Source: Eutreptiella sp. 'Long Island Sound 2002' | Lineage: Eukaryota; Euglenozoa; Euglenophyceae; Eutreptiales; Eutreptiaceae | Direction: 5' to 3' | Length of the DNA: 64,000 nucleotides | Assembly: GCA_964036045.1 (NCBI GenBank) | Contig: OZ038382.1 | Location: forward strand, 127,596,556 to 127,660,555 | Shown here: piece by piece, positions 32,801 through 43,290 of the stretch | Numbering within the stretch: the first letter of the stretch is position 1 | Layout: each line of letters starts with the position of its first letter | The notes under the pieces: generated by a model | What the model was told of the DNA's origin: nothing | Databases searched by the model: none | Seen by the model: only the letters and a program-made list of their open reading frames with translations | Position numbers and translations under genes: made by a program

Positions 32801-35800
32801 TGTTCACCGGTGTGCCCGCTCGGTGTGTTGCGTTGCATGTACGGTGTCCTGGGCCATTTGGCACCTGTTCACCAGTTTGCCCACTCCATGTGTTGTGTTG
32901 AGTGTGCGGTGTCCTGGGCCACTTGGCTCCTGTTCACCTGGTGTGCCCGCTCGGTGTTTTGTGTTGCGTGCGCGGTGTCCTGGGCCACTTGGCTCCTGTT
33001 CACCAGCGTGCCTGCTCGGTGTGTTGTGTTGCATGTGCGGTGTCCAGGGCCCCTGGCCCCTGTTCACCGGTGTGCCTGCTCGGTGTGTTGTGTTGCGTGT
33101 GCGGTGTCCTGGGCCACTTGGTCCCTGTTCACCGCTGTGCCCGCTCGGTGTGTTGTGCTGCGTGTGCGGTGTCTTGGGCCACTTGGCTCCTTTTCACCGA
33201 TGTGCCCGTTCCGTCCTGTGCTTTGCTTGTGCGGTGTACTGGGCCACAAGGCTCCTGTTCAGGTGTGTGCCCGCTCCGTGCGTTGCTTTGCGTGTGCGGT
33301 GTCCTGGGCCACTTGGTTCCCGTTCACCAGTACGCTAACTCGGTGAGTTGTATTGCGTGTACGGTGTCCTGGGCCCCTTGGCTGCTGATCACGGTTGTGC
33401 TCGCTCGGTGTGTGTTGTTGCGTGTGTGGTGTCCTGGGATACTTGGCTCCTGACAACTGGTGTGCCCGCTCTGTGTGTTGTGTTGCATGTGCGGTGTCCT
33501 GCGCCACTTGGTCCTTGTTCACCGGTGTGCCTGCTCTGTGTTTTGTGTTGCATGTACGGCGTTCTGGGCCCCTTGGCTCCTGTTCACCGGTGTGCCCGCT
33601 GGGTGCTTTGTGTTGCGTGTCTGGTGTCCTGGGCCACTTTGCTCCTGTTCACCAGCATGGCCGCTCGTTGTGTTGTGTCGCGTGTGCGGCGTCCTGTGCC
33701 ATTTCGCTCCTGTCCACCAGTTTGCCAACTCAGTGTGATGTGTTGCGTGTACGCTGTCCTGGGCCATTTGGCTCCTGTTTACCGGTGTGCCCGCTCGGTG
33801 TTTTGTGTTGCTTGTGCGGTGTCCTGGGCCACGTGGCTCCTGTTCACCAGCATGGCCGCTCGGTGTGTTCTGTTGCATGTGCGGTGTCCAGGGCCCCTAG
33901 CTCCTGTTCACCGGTGAGCCCGCTCGTCGGGTTGCTTTGCGTGTGCGGTGTCCTGGGCCACTTGGCTCCTGTTCACCAGTGTGCCCGCTTGGTGTGTTGT
34001 GCTGCGTGTGCGGTGTCTTGGGCCACTTGGCTCCTGTTCACCGGTGTGCCCGTTTGGTGTAGTGTGGTGCATTCGCGGTGTCCTGGGGCACCTTGCTCCT
34101 GTTTACCGGTGCGCCCACTTCGTCCTTTGCTTTGCTTGTGCGGTGTCCTGAGCCACTCGACTCCTGTTCACCGGTGTGCCCGCTCGGTGTGTTGTTTTGC
34201 GTGTGCAGTGTCCTGGGCCACTTGGCTCCTGTTCACCGGTGTGCCCGCTTAGTGTGTTGTGTTGCGTGTGCGGTGTCCTGGGCCAGTTGGCTCCTGTTCA
34301 CCGGTTTGCCCGCTTAGTGTGTTGTGTTGCGTGTGCGGTTTCCTGGGCCACTTGGCTCCTGCTCACTGATTCGCCCGCATGGTTTGTTTTGTTGCCTGTG
34401 CGGTGTCCTGGGCCACCTGGTTCCTGTTCACCAGTGTGCCCGTTCCGTCCTGTGCTTTCCTTGTGCCGTGTCCTCGGCCACGTGGCTCCTGTTCAGGTGT
34501 GTGTCCGCTCCGTGTGTTGCTTTGTGTGTGCGGTGTTTTGGGCCACTTGGCTCGTTCACCGGTGTGCCCGCTAGGTGTGTTGTGTTGCGTGTGCGGTGTT
34601 CTGGGCCACTTGGCTCCCGTTCACCAGGGTGCCCGCTGGGTGTGTTGTGTTGCCTGTGCGGTGTCCTGGGCCACTTGGCTCCTGTTCACCAGTGTGCCCG
34701 TTCCGTCCTGTGCTTTGCTTGTGCCGTGTCCTCGGCCACGTGGCTCCTGTTCAGGTGTGTGCCCGCTCCATGTGTTGCTTTGCGTGTGCGGTGTTTTGGG
34801 CCACGTGGCTCCCGTTCACCGGTGTGCTGGCTCGGTGTGTTGTGTTGCATGTACGGTGTCCTGGGCCCCTTGGCTTCTGTTCGCAGGTGTGCCCGCTCGG
34901 TGTGTGTTGTTGCGTGTGTGATGTCCTGGGCCACTTGGCTCCTGACCACCGGTTTGCCCGCTCAGTGTGTTGTGTTGCGTGTGCGGTGTCCTGGGCCACT
35001 TGGCTCCTGTTCACCGGTGTGCCCGCTCGGTGTGTTGTGTTCCGTGTACGGTGTCCTAGACCACTTGGTTCCTGTTCACAGGTGTGTCCGCTCGGTGTGT
35101 GGTGTTGCGTGTGTGGTGTCCTGGGCCACTTTGCTCCTGTTCACCAGCGTGCCCGTTAGGTGTGTTGTGTCGCGTGTGCACCGTCCTGTGCTACTTGGCT
35201 CCTGTTCACCGGTGTGCCCGCTCGGTGTGTTGCGTTGCGTGTACGGTGTCCTGGGCCATTTGGCACCTGTTCACCAGTTTGCCCACTCCATGTGTTGTGT
35301 TGAGTGTGCGGTGTCCTGATTCACTTGGCTCCTGTTCACCGGTGTGCCCGCTCGGTGCTTTGTGTTGCGTGCGCGGTGTCCTGGGCCACTTGGCTGCTGT
35401 TCACCAGCGTGCCTGCTCGGTGTGTTGTGTTGCATCTGCGGTGTCCAGGGCCCCTGGCCCCTGTTCACCGGTGTGCCCGCTCGGTGTGTTGTGTTGCGTG
35501 TGCGGTGTCTTGGGCCACTTGGCTCCTGTTCACCGATGTGCCCGTTCCGTCCTGTGCTTTGCTTGTGCGGTGTTCTGGGCCACGTGGCTCCTGTTCAGGT
35601 GTGTGCCCGCTCCGTGCGTTGCTTTGCGTGTGCGGAGTCCTGGGCCACTTGGTTCCCGTTCACCAGTACGTTAACTCGGTGAGTTGTATTGCGTGTACGG
35701 TGTCCTGGGCCCCTTGGCTCCTGATCACAGTTGTGCTCGCTCGGTGTGTGTTGTTGCGTGTGTGGTGTCCTGGGATACTTGGCTCCTGACCACTGGTGTG

Positions 35801-36930
35801 CCCGCTCTGTGTGTTGTGTTGCATGTGCGGTGTCCTGCGCCACTTGGTCCCTGTTCACCGGTGTGCCCGCTCTGTGTTTTGTGTTGCGTGTACGGCGTTC
35901 TGGGCCCCTTGGCTCCTGTTCACCGATGTGCCCGCTGGGTGCTTTGTGTTGCGTGTCTGGTATCCTGGGCCACTTGGCTCATGTTCACCAGGACGGCCGC
36001 TCGTTCTATTGTGTCGCGTGTGCGGCGTCCTGTGCCATTTCGGTCCTGTCCGCCAGTTTACCCACTCGGTGTGATGTGTTGCGTGTACGGTGTCCTGGGC
36101 CATTTGGCTCCTGTTTACCGGTGTGCCCGCTCGGTGTTTTGTGTTGCGTGTGCGGTGTCCTGGGCCACGTGGCTCCTGTTCACCAGCATGGCCGCTCGGT
36201 GTGTTGTGTTGCATGTGCGGTGTCCAGGGCCTCTAGCTCCTGTTCACCGGTGTGCCCGCTCGTCGGGTTGCTTTGCGTGTGCGGTGTCCTGGGCCACTTG
36301 GCTCCTGTTCACCAGTGTGCCCGCTTGGTGTGTTGTGCTGCGTGTGCGGTGTCTTGGGCCACTTGGCTCCTGTTCACCGGTGTGCCCGTTCGGTGTAGTG
36401 TGGTGCATGTGCGGTGTCCTGGGGCACCTGGCTCCTGTTTACCGGTGCGCCCACTTCGTCCTTTGCTTTGCTTGTGCGGTGTCCTGAGCCACTTGACTCC
36501 TGTTCACCGGTGTGCCCGCTCGGTGTGTTGTTTTGCGTGTGCAGTGTCCTGGGCCACTTGGCTCCTGTTCACCAGTGTGCCCGCTCGGTGTGTTGTGTTG
36601 CATCTGCCGTGTCCTGGGCCACTTGGCTCCAGTTCACCAGTGTGCCCGCTCCGTCCTTTGCTTTGCTTCTGCGGTGTGGTGGGGCACTTGGCTCCTGTTC
36701 ACCGCTGTGCCTGTTCTGTGTGTTACTTTACCTGTGCACTGTCCTGGGCCACGTGGTTCCCGTTCACCGGTGCGCCCGCTTGGTGGGTTGTGTTGCCCAT
36801 GCGGTGTCCTGCGCCACTCCGCTCCTGTTCACCGGCGTGCCCACTCTGCCAGTTGTGTTGCGTGTACGTTGTCCTGGGCCGCTTGGCTCTTGTTCACCGG
36901 TGTGGTCCCTCGGTGTGCTGTGCTTTGGGT
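20890..36930. repeat. 16-kb minisatellite of ~65-bp units
   Basis: About 245 units of 65 bp; a typical unit is 22,620-22,684. Each has GTGTGCCCGC, then GGTGTGTTGTGTTGCGTG, GTCCTGGGCCACTTGGCTCC and TGTTCACC. Several unit subtypes recur in fixed order, for example ones with CGTTCCGTCCTGTGCTTT, with GCTCCGTGCGTTGCTTTG and with CTCCTGACCACC, which makes higher-order repeats. As 65 leaves remainder 2 on division by 3 and the unit rarely contains stops, all three plus frames stay open for long stretches (up to 1,031 codons at 22,576-25,671); these give cyclic Cys-rich text and are not treated as genes. Units with 1-3 bp indels occur throughout, which argues against coding constraint. Confidence 0.95.
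30418..34824. repeat. 2,207-bp near-identical tandem duplication within the 65-bp array
   Basis: The block 30,418-32,624 is repeated at 32,625-34,831 with a constant offset of 2,207 bp (34 units of 65 minus 3 bp). Landmarks include the rare variant GTGTTGTGTCGGGTGTGC (30,553 and 32,760) and GTGAGTTGTATTGCG (31,136 and 33,343). The only difference I noticed by eye is one base (CCGCTCCG versus CCGTTCCG near 32,240 and 34,445). This points to a recent unequal exchange or amplification. Older related offsets in the array are 2,142, 1,882 and 2,467 bp, each a whole number of units minus 3. Confidence 0.9.
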
Positions 36931-36974
36931 TGCGCATGCGCTGTGGCGTGTTGGGGCGTCGCTGTGGGGCGCTC

Positions 36975-37125
36975 ACTCGTCCATCCGGACGGCGGCTGTT
37001 CGTAGCCGGCAGGGGCTTGGTACCCTCCGGGCGCGCACTCGTCCATCCGGACGGGGGCTGTTCGTAGCCGGCAGGAGCTGGGTACACTCCAGGCGCGCAC
37101 TCGTTCATCCGGACGGCGGCTGGTG
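36975..37125. repeat. 62-bp direct repeat, 2.5 copies
   Basis: ACTCGTCCATCCGGACGG begins at 36,975 and 37,037, and a variant (ACTCGTTCATCCGGACGG) at 37,099, a period of exactly 62 bp. Between copies lies CTGTTCGTAGCCGGCAGG. The unit shares no obvious sequence with the neighbouring 65-bp array. Confidence 0.85.
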
Positions 37126-37859
37126 TTGCTTGGCACCGGTTCCTGTGCCGTGGTTTGTTGCGTGTTGTGCTCCCTTTCCGGGTTTGCGGCCCCTGGCGGC
37201 CGTTGTTGCTTGGCACCTGTCCGTGCGCACTGGTTGTGGCCGGCGGCGTACCTCTCTGGCGTGCCTCATGGGCCCACGTGGTGCGCTGCGCCTCGTCCGG
37301 TCCGGTCGCTCTCGGTGCTCTGGTCGGCTTTCCCGACGCCGTGGATCCTTTCACCAGGCCAGGGGCTATCGCCCCCGGCTTTACTGGGTGGCTGCGCGGG
37401 GCACGCGGAGGCCGGCCGAGAACCGGGCTCCTTGTGCCTGCCGCTGGCCCCCGCAGAGGCAGGGGCGCTGGGCTTGCTCCGCGTTGTACCCGTTCGGGGC
37501 CCCGCGATGGGGTTGTCCCTGGCGGGTCCCTCCGGCGTCGGTCTTGGACTGCGTGCCCTGCGGCGTCTTGGTGTGTGTGGACCCGGTCACTGACGCATCT
37601 GGTTTCCCGTGCCGTTCGTCGTTCGACGGGGGACTCGGCCGGTGCACCGGGGCTGTTTCGTGTGGACGCCAATACCTCCCCTTGCGGGTCGGAGGACGCC
37701 ACGCCCAGGTCCCGTGCGTGTGTGCGTGTGCTCGTCCGTCTTGGCCAGGTCGGGCAGGCAGGCCTCCCGGGCGCGTTCTGGTGCGCCTCACCTTTTCCTG
37801 TAGCCGCTTTGTCTTTCTGCTTTGCTCGGCCCCCTCCGGGCTGGGGTTGCCCCTTTCTT
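37126..37859. other. GC-rich DNA without a recognised gene
   Basis: About 730 bp of GC-rich sequence downstream of the 65-bp array. Several long frames overlap on both strands (36,512-38,137, 37,155-38,768 and the minus frame 36,764-37,702), but they run through repeats and have no recognisable domain. I see no gene. Confidence 0.5.
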
Positions 37860-38459
37860 GGTCCTTTTTTTTGTTACTTCTTCCTTTGTTTTTTTCCCCG
37901 CTCTCCCTTTGTGTCTTGCTTTCTTTGGTTTCCGGCCCCGGGTGCCTTGGGCCTTGGCGCCTTGTTTTCCTTTCCTCCCTCCCCCCCGGCCTGTGTTTTT
38001 TTTTCTTTTCTTCCTTCCCTCTGCGCACCCGTTGTCTCAGGCTTTCTTTCGTTTCCGGCCCCGGGTGCCCTGGGCCGTGGCGCTGTCTGTTATTTGTTCT
38101 GTTGGCCTTCGGCTTCTCGGCTCTCCGTGCGCTCTAGCCTCGTTTGTGTCTCCTGCCCGGCGGTTGGCTGCTCTTTGGTGGTTGCCGGCCCCCCCCTTCC
38201 CCCCCCTCCCCTTTTATGTCTCGCGGTTTTTGTCGCCGCGGCTCGGTGCCTTTTTTTTTTCTTCCTTTTCCTTTCTGCGCCCCCGTTGTCTCCGGCTTGC
38301 TCTGGTTTTCCGCCCCGGGTGCCGTGGGCCTTGGGGCTGTGTGTTGTTTGTTTTGTTGGCCTCCCGCTTCTCAGCTCTCCGTGCGCTCTCGCCTCGTTTG
38401 TGTTTCCTGCCTGGCCGTCGGCTGCTCCCTGGTGGTTGCTGCCCCCCCCCCCCCCCCAG
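37860..38459. repeat. ~240-bp pyrimidine-rich repeat family, copies 1-3
   Basis: Repeating blocks each with a T/C tract, CCGTTGTCTC-type text, TTTCCGGCCCCGGGTGCC, a GTTTGTTCTGTTGGCC-type string, CTCTCCGTGCGCTCT and a terminal poly-C run. Copies lie at about 37,860-37,960 (partial), 37,990-38,215 and 38,216-38,459; a fourth is at 39,762-40,016. No protein is supported. Confidence 0.75.
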
Positions 38460-39761
38460 TCGGCCCAAATTTCAGCCACCACAAAGCGAGGGTGCAGGCC
38501 GTGGGCTGGTTCCCCTTGGGGACCAGGAAAAAGGGGAGCAGACCTTTTGCTGCCCCTACCCCCCCCCAACAGAAATGGGGCCGGACCGAAAGCAGGCCCA
38601 GCACCCCCCCCCCCCCCAGCATGCCCTCGCACCCTCACTGCAGGCGGTCACATGGTGATCGAGGTCCCACCCCTCACGGACAGGGAGCGGACGCCGAACG
38701 ACGAGTATGTTGGGATCTGGGACCCGCATGGTAACCCAGCAGGTGGTCCTCCTCTCCCAAACAAGTGAGCAGGTAGAGCCATCCACCACTAACCCCCCCC
38801 CCCCCCCCAGCCTGCGCCCCCGACGGGAGGGGTGCACGGAGTCGGCGCCCTCAGGGCCTAAAAAGTGGAGGCTGTGAAGGGCTCACAGCTTGACCGCTGT
38901 GGGTATCCCTTGAGCGACCTGCACAGGGAACCTCCAGGTGTGCGCGTGCCCCTCCAACTTCATCACAGACGCCTAGGCCAGCACAGCCCCGTGCACTCCA
39001 GTGCAGTTGCGGGCGACCCCTGGAGGCCAGACAGCCACCTGCCGACCCCTGCCCCCCCCCCCCCTTCCTCAACGGAGAGGCCATTCGGGTGTGGTGCCCT
39101 CTGGGCCCCCTCGTCTACGCGGGCTGTAGCGCCGCAGCCAGTGCAGCCAGCACCGGTGGCACCCAGGGCAGGGAAGCACTCTTTGCGCCCTGGTGCCCCT
39201 CCACCTGCCCGCGGTACGCCCTCGGCCGTGGGGAGCCGGACCCAGCCCGCGTGGCAGCACCACCTGTGCCTAAGGCAGTCAAGGAGTGCGGGTCTGACCC
39301 CAGTCGTGCCACGTACCACCGCCTTCCCGTGCCAATAGGCAGTCGTGGAGTGGTTGGGTAGCATGTCCTAGTGACGTGGAGGTTGCGAGCCCAGGCCCAC
39401 ATCTCCCCCGGCGGGCTCAGAGTCAGGCTCTCCAGCCTCCCTGCCGGGGCCTGGAGCACCAGGCACACACTTCCCCGCACCATGTGCGCCAACGCCGAAC
39501 AACAATGGAGCAAGCAGGTGTGCCACAGCCCCCCCCCCCCCCCCCTCCACAAACACACAAGGGCACATACACACAGGCACGGCGGCATCTCCCGCCCGCG
39601 AGCGCCACCGCGGGGTCTGGGGGCGGTCAGCAGTCCGGTAGGCCTTGTGACCGGACACCCTGGTACAGCCGCCCGGTCGGGTCCGGCAGGGAAGGCGGCG
39701 CGGACCGTGGGTAGGCGACCAGGTGAGGCCTTCACCCAACCCAACCCAACAACCCCCCCCC
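38460..39761. other. Poly-C tracts followed by AG; exon-like fragments, no clear gene
   Basis: At least three C-runs of nine or more end in CAG or AACAG (about 38,458, 38,575 and 38,620), another at about 38,810 does the same, and further C-runs near 39,060 and 39,540 are followed by other sequence. Short coding-like pieces lie between them, such as HMVIEVPPLTDRERTPND before a TGA at 38,766-38,768. Poly-pyrimidine plus AG resembles 3' splice sites, so a decayed or real multi-exon gene is possible, but no 5' splice sites or domain support it. Confidence 0.3.
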
Positions 39762-40016
39762 GTGTCTCGCGGTTTTCGTCGCTGCCGCTTGGTGCTCCCC
39801 CTTTTTTTTTCCTTTTTTTTCCTTCGTTTTTTCGCTGCCCTTGTCTCTGGCTTTCTCTGGTTTCCGGCCCCGGGTGCCCTGGGCCTCGGCGCTGTGTGTT
39901 GTTTGCTTTGTTGGCCTCCCGCTTCTCAGCTCTCTGTGCGCTCTCACTCCTTTTGTGTTTTCCGCCTGGCCGTTGGCTGCTCAATGGTGGCTGCTGCCCC
40001 CCCCCCCCCCCCCTTT
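39762..40016. repeat. ~250-bp pyrimidine-rich repeat, copy 4
   Basis: Starts GTGTCTCGCGGTTTTCGTCG and matches 38,216-38,459 through to a terminal poly-C run. Immediately after it, at about 40,017-40,045, the beginning of a further copy (GTGTCTCACAGTTTTCGTCG) leads into the pentamer-periodic block. Confidence 0.8.
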
Positions 40017-40039
40017 CGTGTCTCACAGTTTTCGTCGCC

Positions 40040-40830
40040 GCCGCTCGATGCTGTGTGCCGTGTGCTGTGGTGTGCTGTGTGTCCCTGGATGCCGTGGTGC
40101 ACCAGGTTGCGGCGCGTTGTGCCGTCCGGTGTTGTGCTGTTGTGTGCTGTGTTGTTTTGTTGCGCTCGTTTCGGTGCCGCCGCTTGTTGTGCCGTGCCCT
40201 GTGGTGCTGCCCGTCGCCTCGGGGCCCTGTGCTTTGCGGTGCTGTGTTTTGCGCTGTTCCCCCGCGCTGTGTGCTCTATGCTGTGTGTGTTTTGTCGTGG
40301 CGTGTTGGTGCGCGCTGTTGTACGCCGCTGTGCGTTCTGCTGTGTGTGTCCTGGGGTGTTGTGCTGTGCGTTCCCTGTCCGCTCCGCTCTGTGTGCTGCT
40401 GTGCTTCGCTGTGCTGGTGCGCTTGCGTTGTGCTGTTCGCGTGGTGCGTGCTTTTGCTGGCGCCTGGTACTGTGGTGCGCTGCTGTGTATTGTGCTGTTT
40501 CCTTTGGTGTTCTGTGGTGCGGTTCTGGGTCTGGTGGCCCGTGGTTGTCTGCTGGTGGTGTGTTTCGGTGTCGGTGTCCCTGTCTGACTGTGTTCTCTGC
40601 TTCCCTGTGGTTGGTGTGGTTTGCTGTGGTCCCCTGCCTCCCTCTGTCGTGATCTGTGGTGCTGTGCTGTCGTGTGATGCTGTGCTGTTGTGCTCTGCTG
40701 TCCTTTTGCGGTGTTGTTGGTGCTTGCTTTGCCCTCCTGTGGCCTGTCGTGCTGCGATGTGTTGCGCTGTTGATTGTCTGTGTTGTTTTTTGCCCGGTTG
40801 GTGGTGTCTGCGTGCTGTGTTGCCCTTTCC
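40040..40830. repeat. Degenerate pentamer-periodic DNA (TGTGC / GTGCT)
   Basis: About 790 bp dominated by TGTGC, TGTGT, GTGCT and similar strings with a loose 5-bp period. It is the strand-complement type of the block at 15,969-16,195. The Cys-rich plus frames here (such as 39,371-40,921) follow from the TGT/TGC composition and are not considered genes. Confidence 0.65.
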
Positions 40831-41437
40831 CCCCCCCTGCCGGCACGCACAAAAAACACTGATTATTACCCTGTGTGACCCCGCGCCCCGTCTCTGTGTC
40901 GGTGGTTCACGTAGTCGGTGAATCTGGTCTCGCCATTCGACGCTTGATTGCTGATTCCAGCCGCGTTGCTTTTGATAAAGTTGTCTTGTTCGTCGTCGAC
41001 TTGGCTTGCCTGCAGCAAAACGGAGGGCGAACACGGCGAGAGTGGGGCGGCGACGGGAAGGTGAGGTACATGGAGAAGAAAATAAAGCGAGAGGGCACGA
41101 GTTCAGAGGCGTAGCGTCTTAAAAAATATTTTTCGGTTTTTACGCGCTGCTCACGGAGCGTTTTTCTTTACGTATAGGGCGTGTTAGAGGGCAAGGGGCA
41201 CAGCATTCTACTCGTACGTTCGCTACGGTGCTTATGGCGTTAACTATTCACCTATTTAAGGCCGAAATATTTTCCGTCACATTTTAACGCGTTTCGCAGC
41301 GCGCTTTTTCGCCTAGCCGTTTTTTATGCTAATTAGCTTTATTTTGGGCTATTTACAAAATTTTTTCGTCGTGTTTTACTTATATTTTTATTTCCATCTG
41401 GCAACAGGACAGAGCGCGCTACTGTGATCCTGATGCT
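40831..41437. other. AT-rich intergenic stretch, no gene recognised
   Basis: AT-rich DNA with T-runs and one AATAAA at 41,081-41,086. The 79-codon frame at 40,875-41,114 has no recognisable motif. No LTR or element boundary was found next to the Ty3 fragment that follows. Confidence 0.5.
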
Positions 41438-42800
41438 CCTCTTCATGCGCGGAACCTCCTCTCGGTCGTCACAGGGGTGACGCCAGGCAGAACCATGGGG
41501 CGCCTCTCCACGACCGAGTACACCTACCTACCCTACCTATGAGCAGGAACTGCTCGCGGGTATGCTGGTGCTACCCTCCGAGTCCAGACGGTTGGGGAGC
41601 AACCCTGTGGTGTGGCTGTGTGACCAAGAACGGGTCTGCACCTTCCAGAAGGGACCCACGCCTGAGAAGGCTAAGCTCAGACGCTGGTGGACCTACCTGA
41701 GCCGGCTACCGCTCTCAGTGCACCATATCCAGGGGGTCACAGAACGAGTGTGCGGACTACATCACCCGCAAGAACCTCGACGACATGATTGATGCCAAGT
41801 CTGAGGAGCTAGCCAAGGAGGCGTTCAGCCGTATGGATGTACACAATGACCTGAACATGACCATGCTAAGACCTCTAGATGGACTCCAACAAGTGGAGGA
41901 CCCGAAGGAGTTTTGGGATATCTACGAACGCCTGGAGAAGCGTCTGGAACCTGTCCAGGTCAACCAGGAACAGTGGAAGCGTGACAAGACCTACCTCTGG
42001 CATGAGGACCGGATAGTCATGCCTAGCGACTGTATCCCGGCACTCCTCAAGTGGACCCATGAGTCTAGTGGTCATGTTGGGGCTGACCGTACCTTGAAGC
42101 TGTTAAGGAAGTGGTTCCACTCTACGTGGAGTAATGATTAACGGCGGCAAACGCTCCAGCCTATCGTTGACAAGTGCCCGTGCAGGTCCTGTAAACCTGG
42201 TGATATCAGGGACAGAGGTCTGTACTCCACCCTTCCCATCCCACACTGTTCCAGCAGTGTGCTGTATGTGGACTACAAGGAGATGCCAAGGTTTGGGGGC
42301 TATGACTTTGCCCTGGTGGTGGGCCTGTTGGATGACCAGGTTTACCTGAGTGTTACCATGCACCAAACACATCACCGGGGGGGACACCATCAAGATACGC
42401 CACCAAGAGTGATTCTGTGTCTAATGGGCACCCAAAGACAAAAATTCCGACAAGTACCTCAGAGCACGCTGAGACACTGGCTGGTACAAGAGACTCCTGA
42501 GGTCCGTCAATACCCAAGTGTCTACGCGGGTTCCCTACACTTATACGAGTATTCCCCTATGTGAGCGACAGATCCGAGTTCTCAAGGAGAACGTCAGGAT
42601 ATGGTGCAAGACTGAACGCACCAAAGACTCGGTGAGACTAATTCCTTGATGATGAACTCTCAGGAGAGTTCAGCAACTGCCTATCCACCCCATGAAGTAT
42701 TCATGGGGCGCCCGGCGTTGTGCCTGCACGCTCCGTATCCGGAAGACTCCTACTCTACGGTGGGGAAATGGGTGAAGGAGCAACAAGGACAACAGGGATC
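41438..42800 (+). pseudogene. Ty3/gypsy-type pol fragment B (RNase H-integrase)
   Basis: Nearly identical to fragment A and longer at its 3' end. RNase H: LAGMLVLPSESRRLG, VWLCDQERVCTFQKGP, LRRWWTYLSRL. Integrase zinc domain intact here: HESSGHVGADRTLKLLRKW then CPCRSC, preceded by YLWHEDRIVMPSD. Integrase core: LYVDYKEMPRFGGYDFALVV, an Asp near 42,445 and a Glu near 42,565, then FMGRPALCLHAPYPEDSYST and VGKWVKEQQ near 42,700-42,785. It shares with copy A the CTAC duplication (about 41,522) and the in-frame TAA (42,139-42,141), and adds its own shifts (for example one extra base near 41,735). It begins at the same internal point of RNase H as copy A. Confidence 0.85.
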
Positions 42801-43290
42801 TGTGGATGGGGCCTGCGAATTATGGTCGCGCGATCGCAGCAGAAGAATAATACAAAACTAAGAAAGCGACGCACCGCCAGCAAAAATAAAGCGAAAAATC
42901 GTTTTCTCCGACCTCAGAAACCCCCCAAAAAATTTTACGCCGCTGTTTGGCGAGGTCGCAAAATTTAGGACACTCACAAAACAAAGACGAACAATAGAGT
43001 CGCGACGGCGAAGAAACTGAGCGTTGCATGCTCCAAAACACCTAGCAAAGTGCGTGTCCTAGGCGCTAGGGACTTGTGCGCGCTCCACCAACAAAGAAAA
43101 AGAAAAGAGGCGAACACCAAAAACAAGCGAGCCACGACGACGAAGACAAGAACAAAGCGAGCTCCGAACCACCTAGCAAAGTGCGTGCCATAGGAGCTAG
43201 GCGACATGTGCGCGTCAAAAAAAAAAAAGAGAGAGAAGGAAACGCAACAAAAAGAGAAACACCAAACCAAAAAACAAAAAAAGGCGCGAC
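42801..43290. other. A-rich DNA with a ~132-bp direct repeat, no gene
   Basis: A-rich, T-poor plus strand. ACCTAGCAAAGTGCGTG occurs at about 43,039 and again at about 43,171, each followed by a GCTAGG string and TGTGCGCG, an offset of roughly 132 bp. Frames here are Lys/Arg-rich because of the A-runs. No gene is recognised. Confidence 0.6.

Noticed and set aside
20890-36930. CRISPR-like array
   Set aside because: There are no unique spacers between constant repeats; the whole 65-bp unit repeats with scattered variation, and the context is eukaryotic retroelements.
37155-38768. 537-codon plus-strand ORF across the pyrimidine-rich repeats
   Set aside because: It runs through repeat copies and poly-C tracts with Phe/Cys/Leu-rich compositional text and no motif. 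Only the last ~35 codons look protein-like.
39371-40921. 516-codon Cys-rich plus-strand ORF
   Set aside because: Its Cys-rich text follows from TGT/TGC-rich pentamer DNA. No domain, and it crosses several repeat types.
40875-41114. 79-codon plus-strand ORF in the AT-rich segment
   Set aside because: Short, with no motif and no homologous copy in the window; expected by chance.
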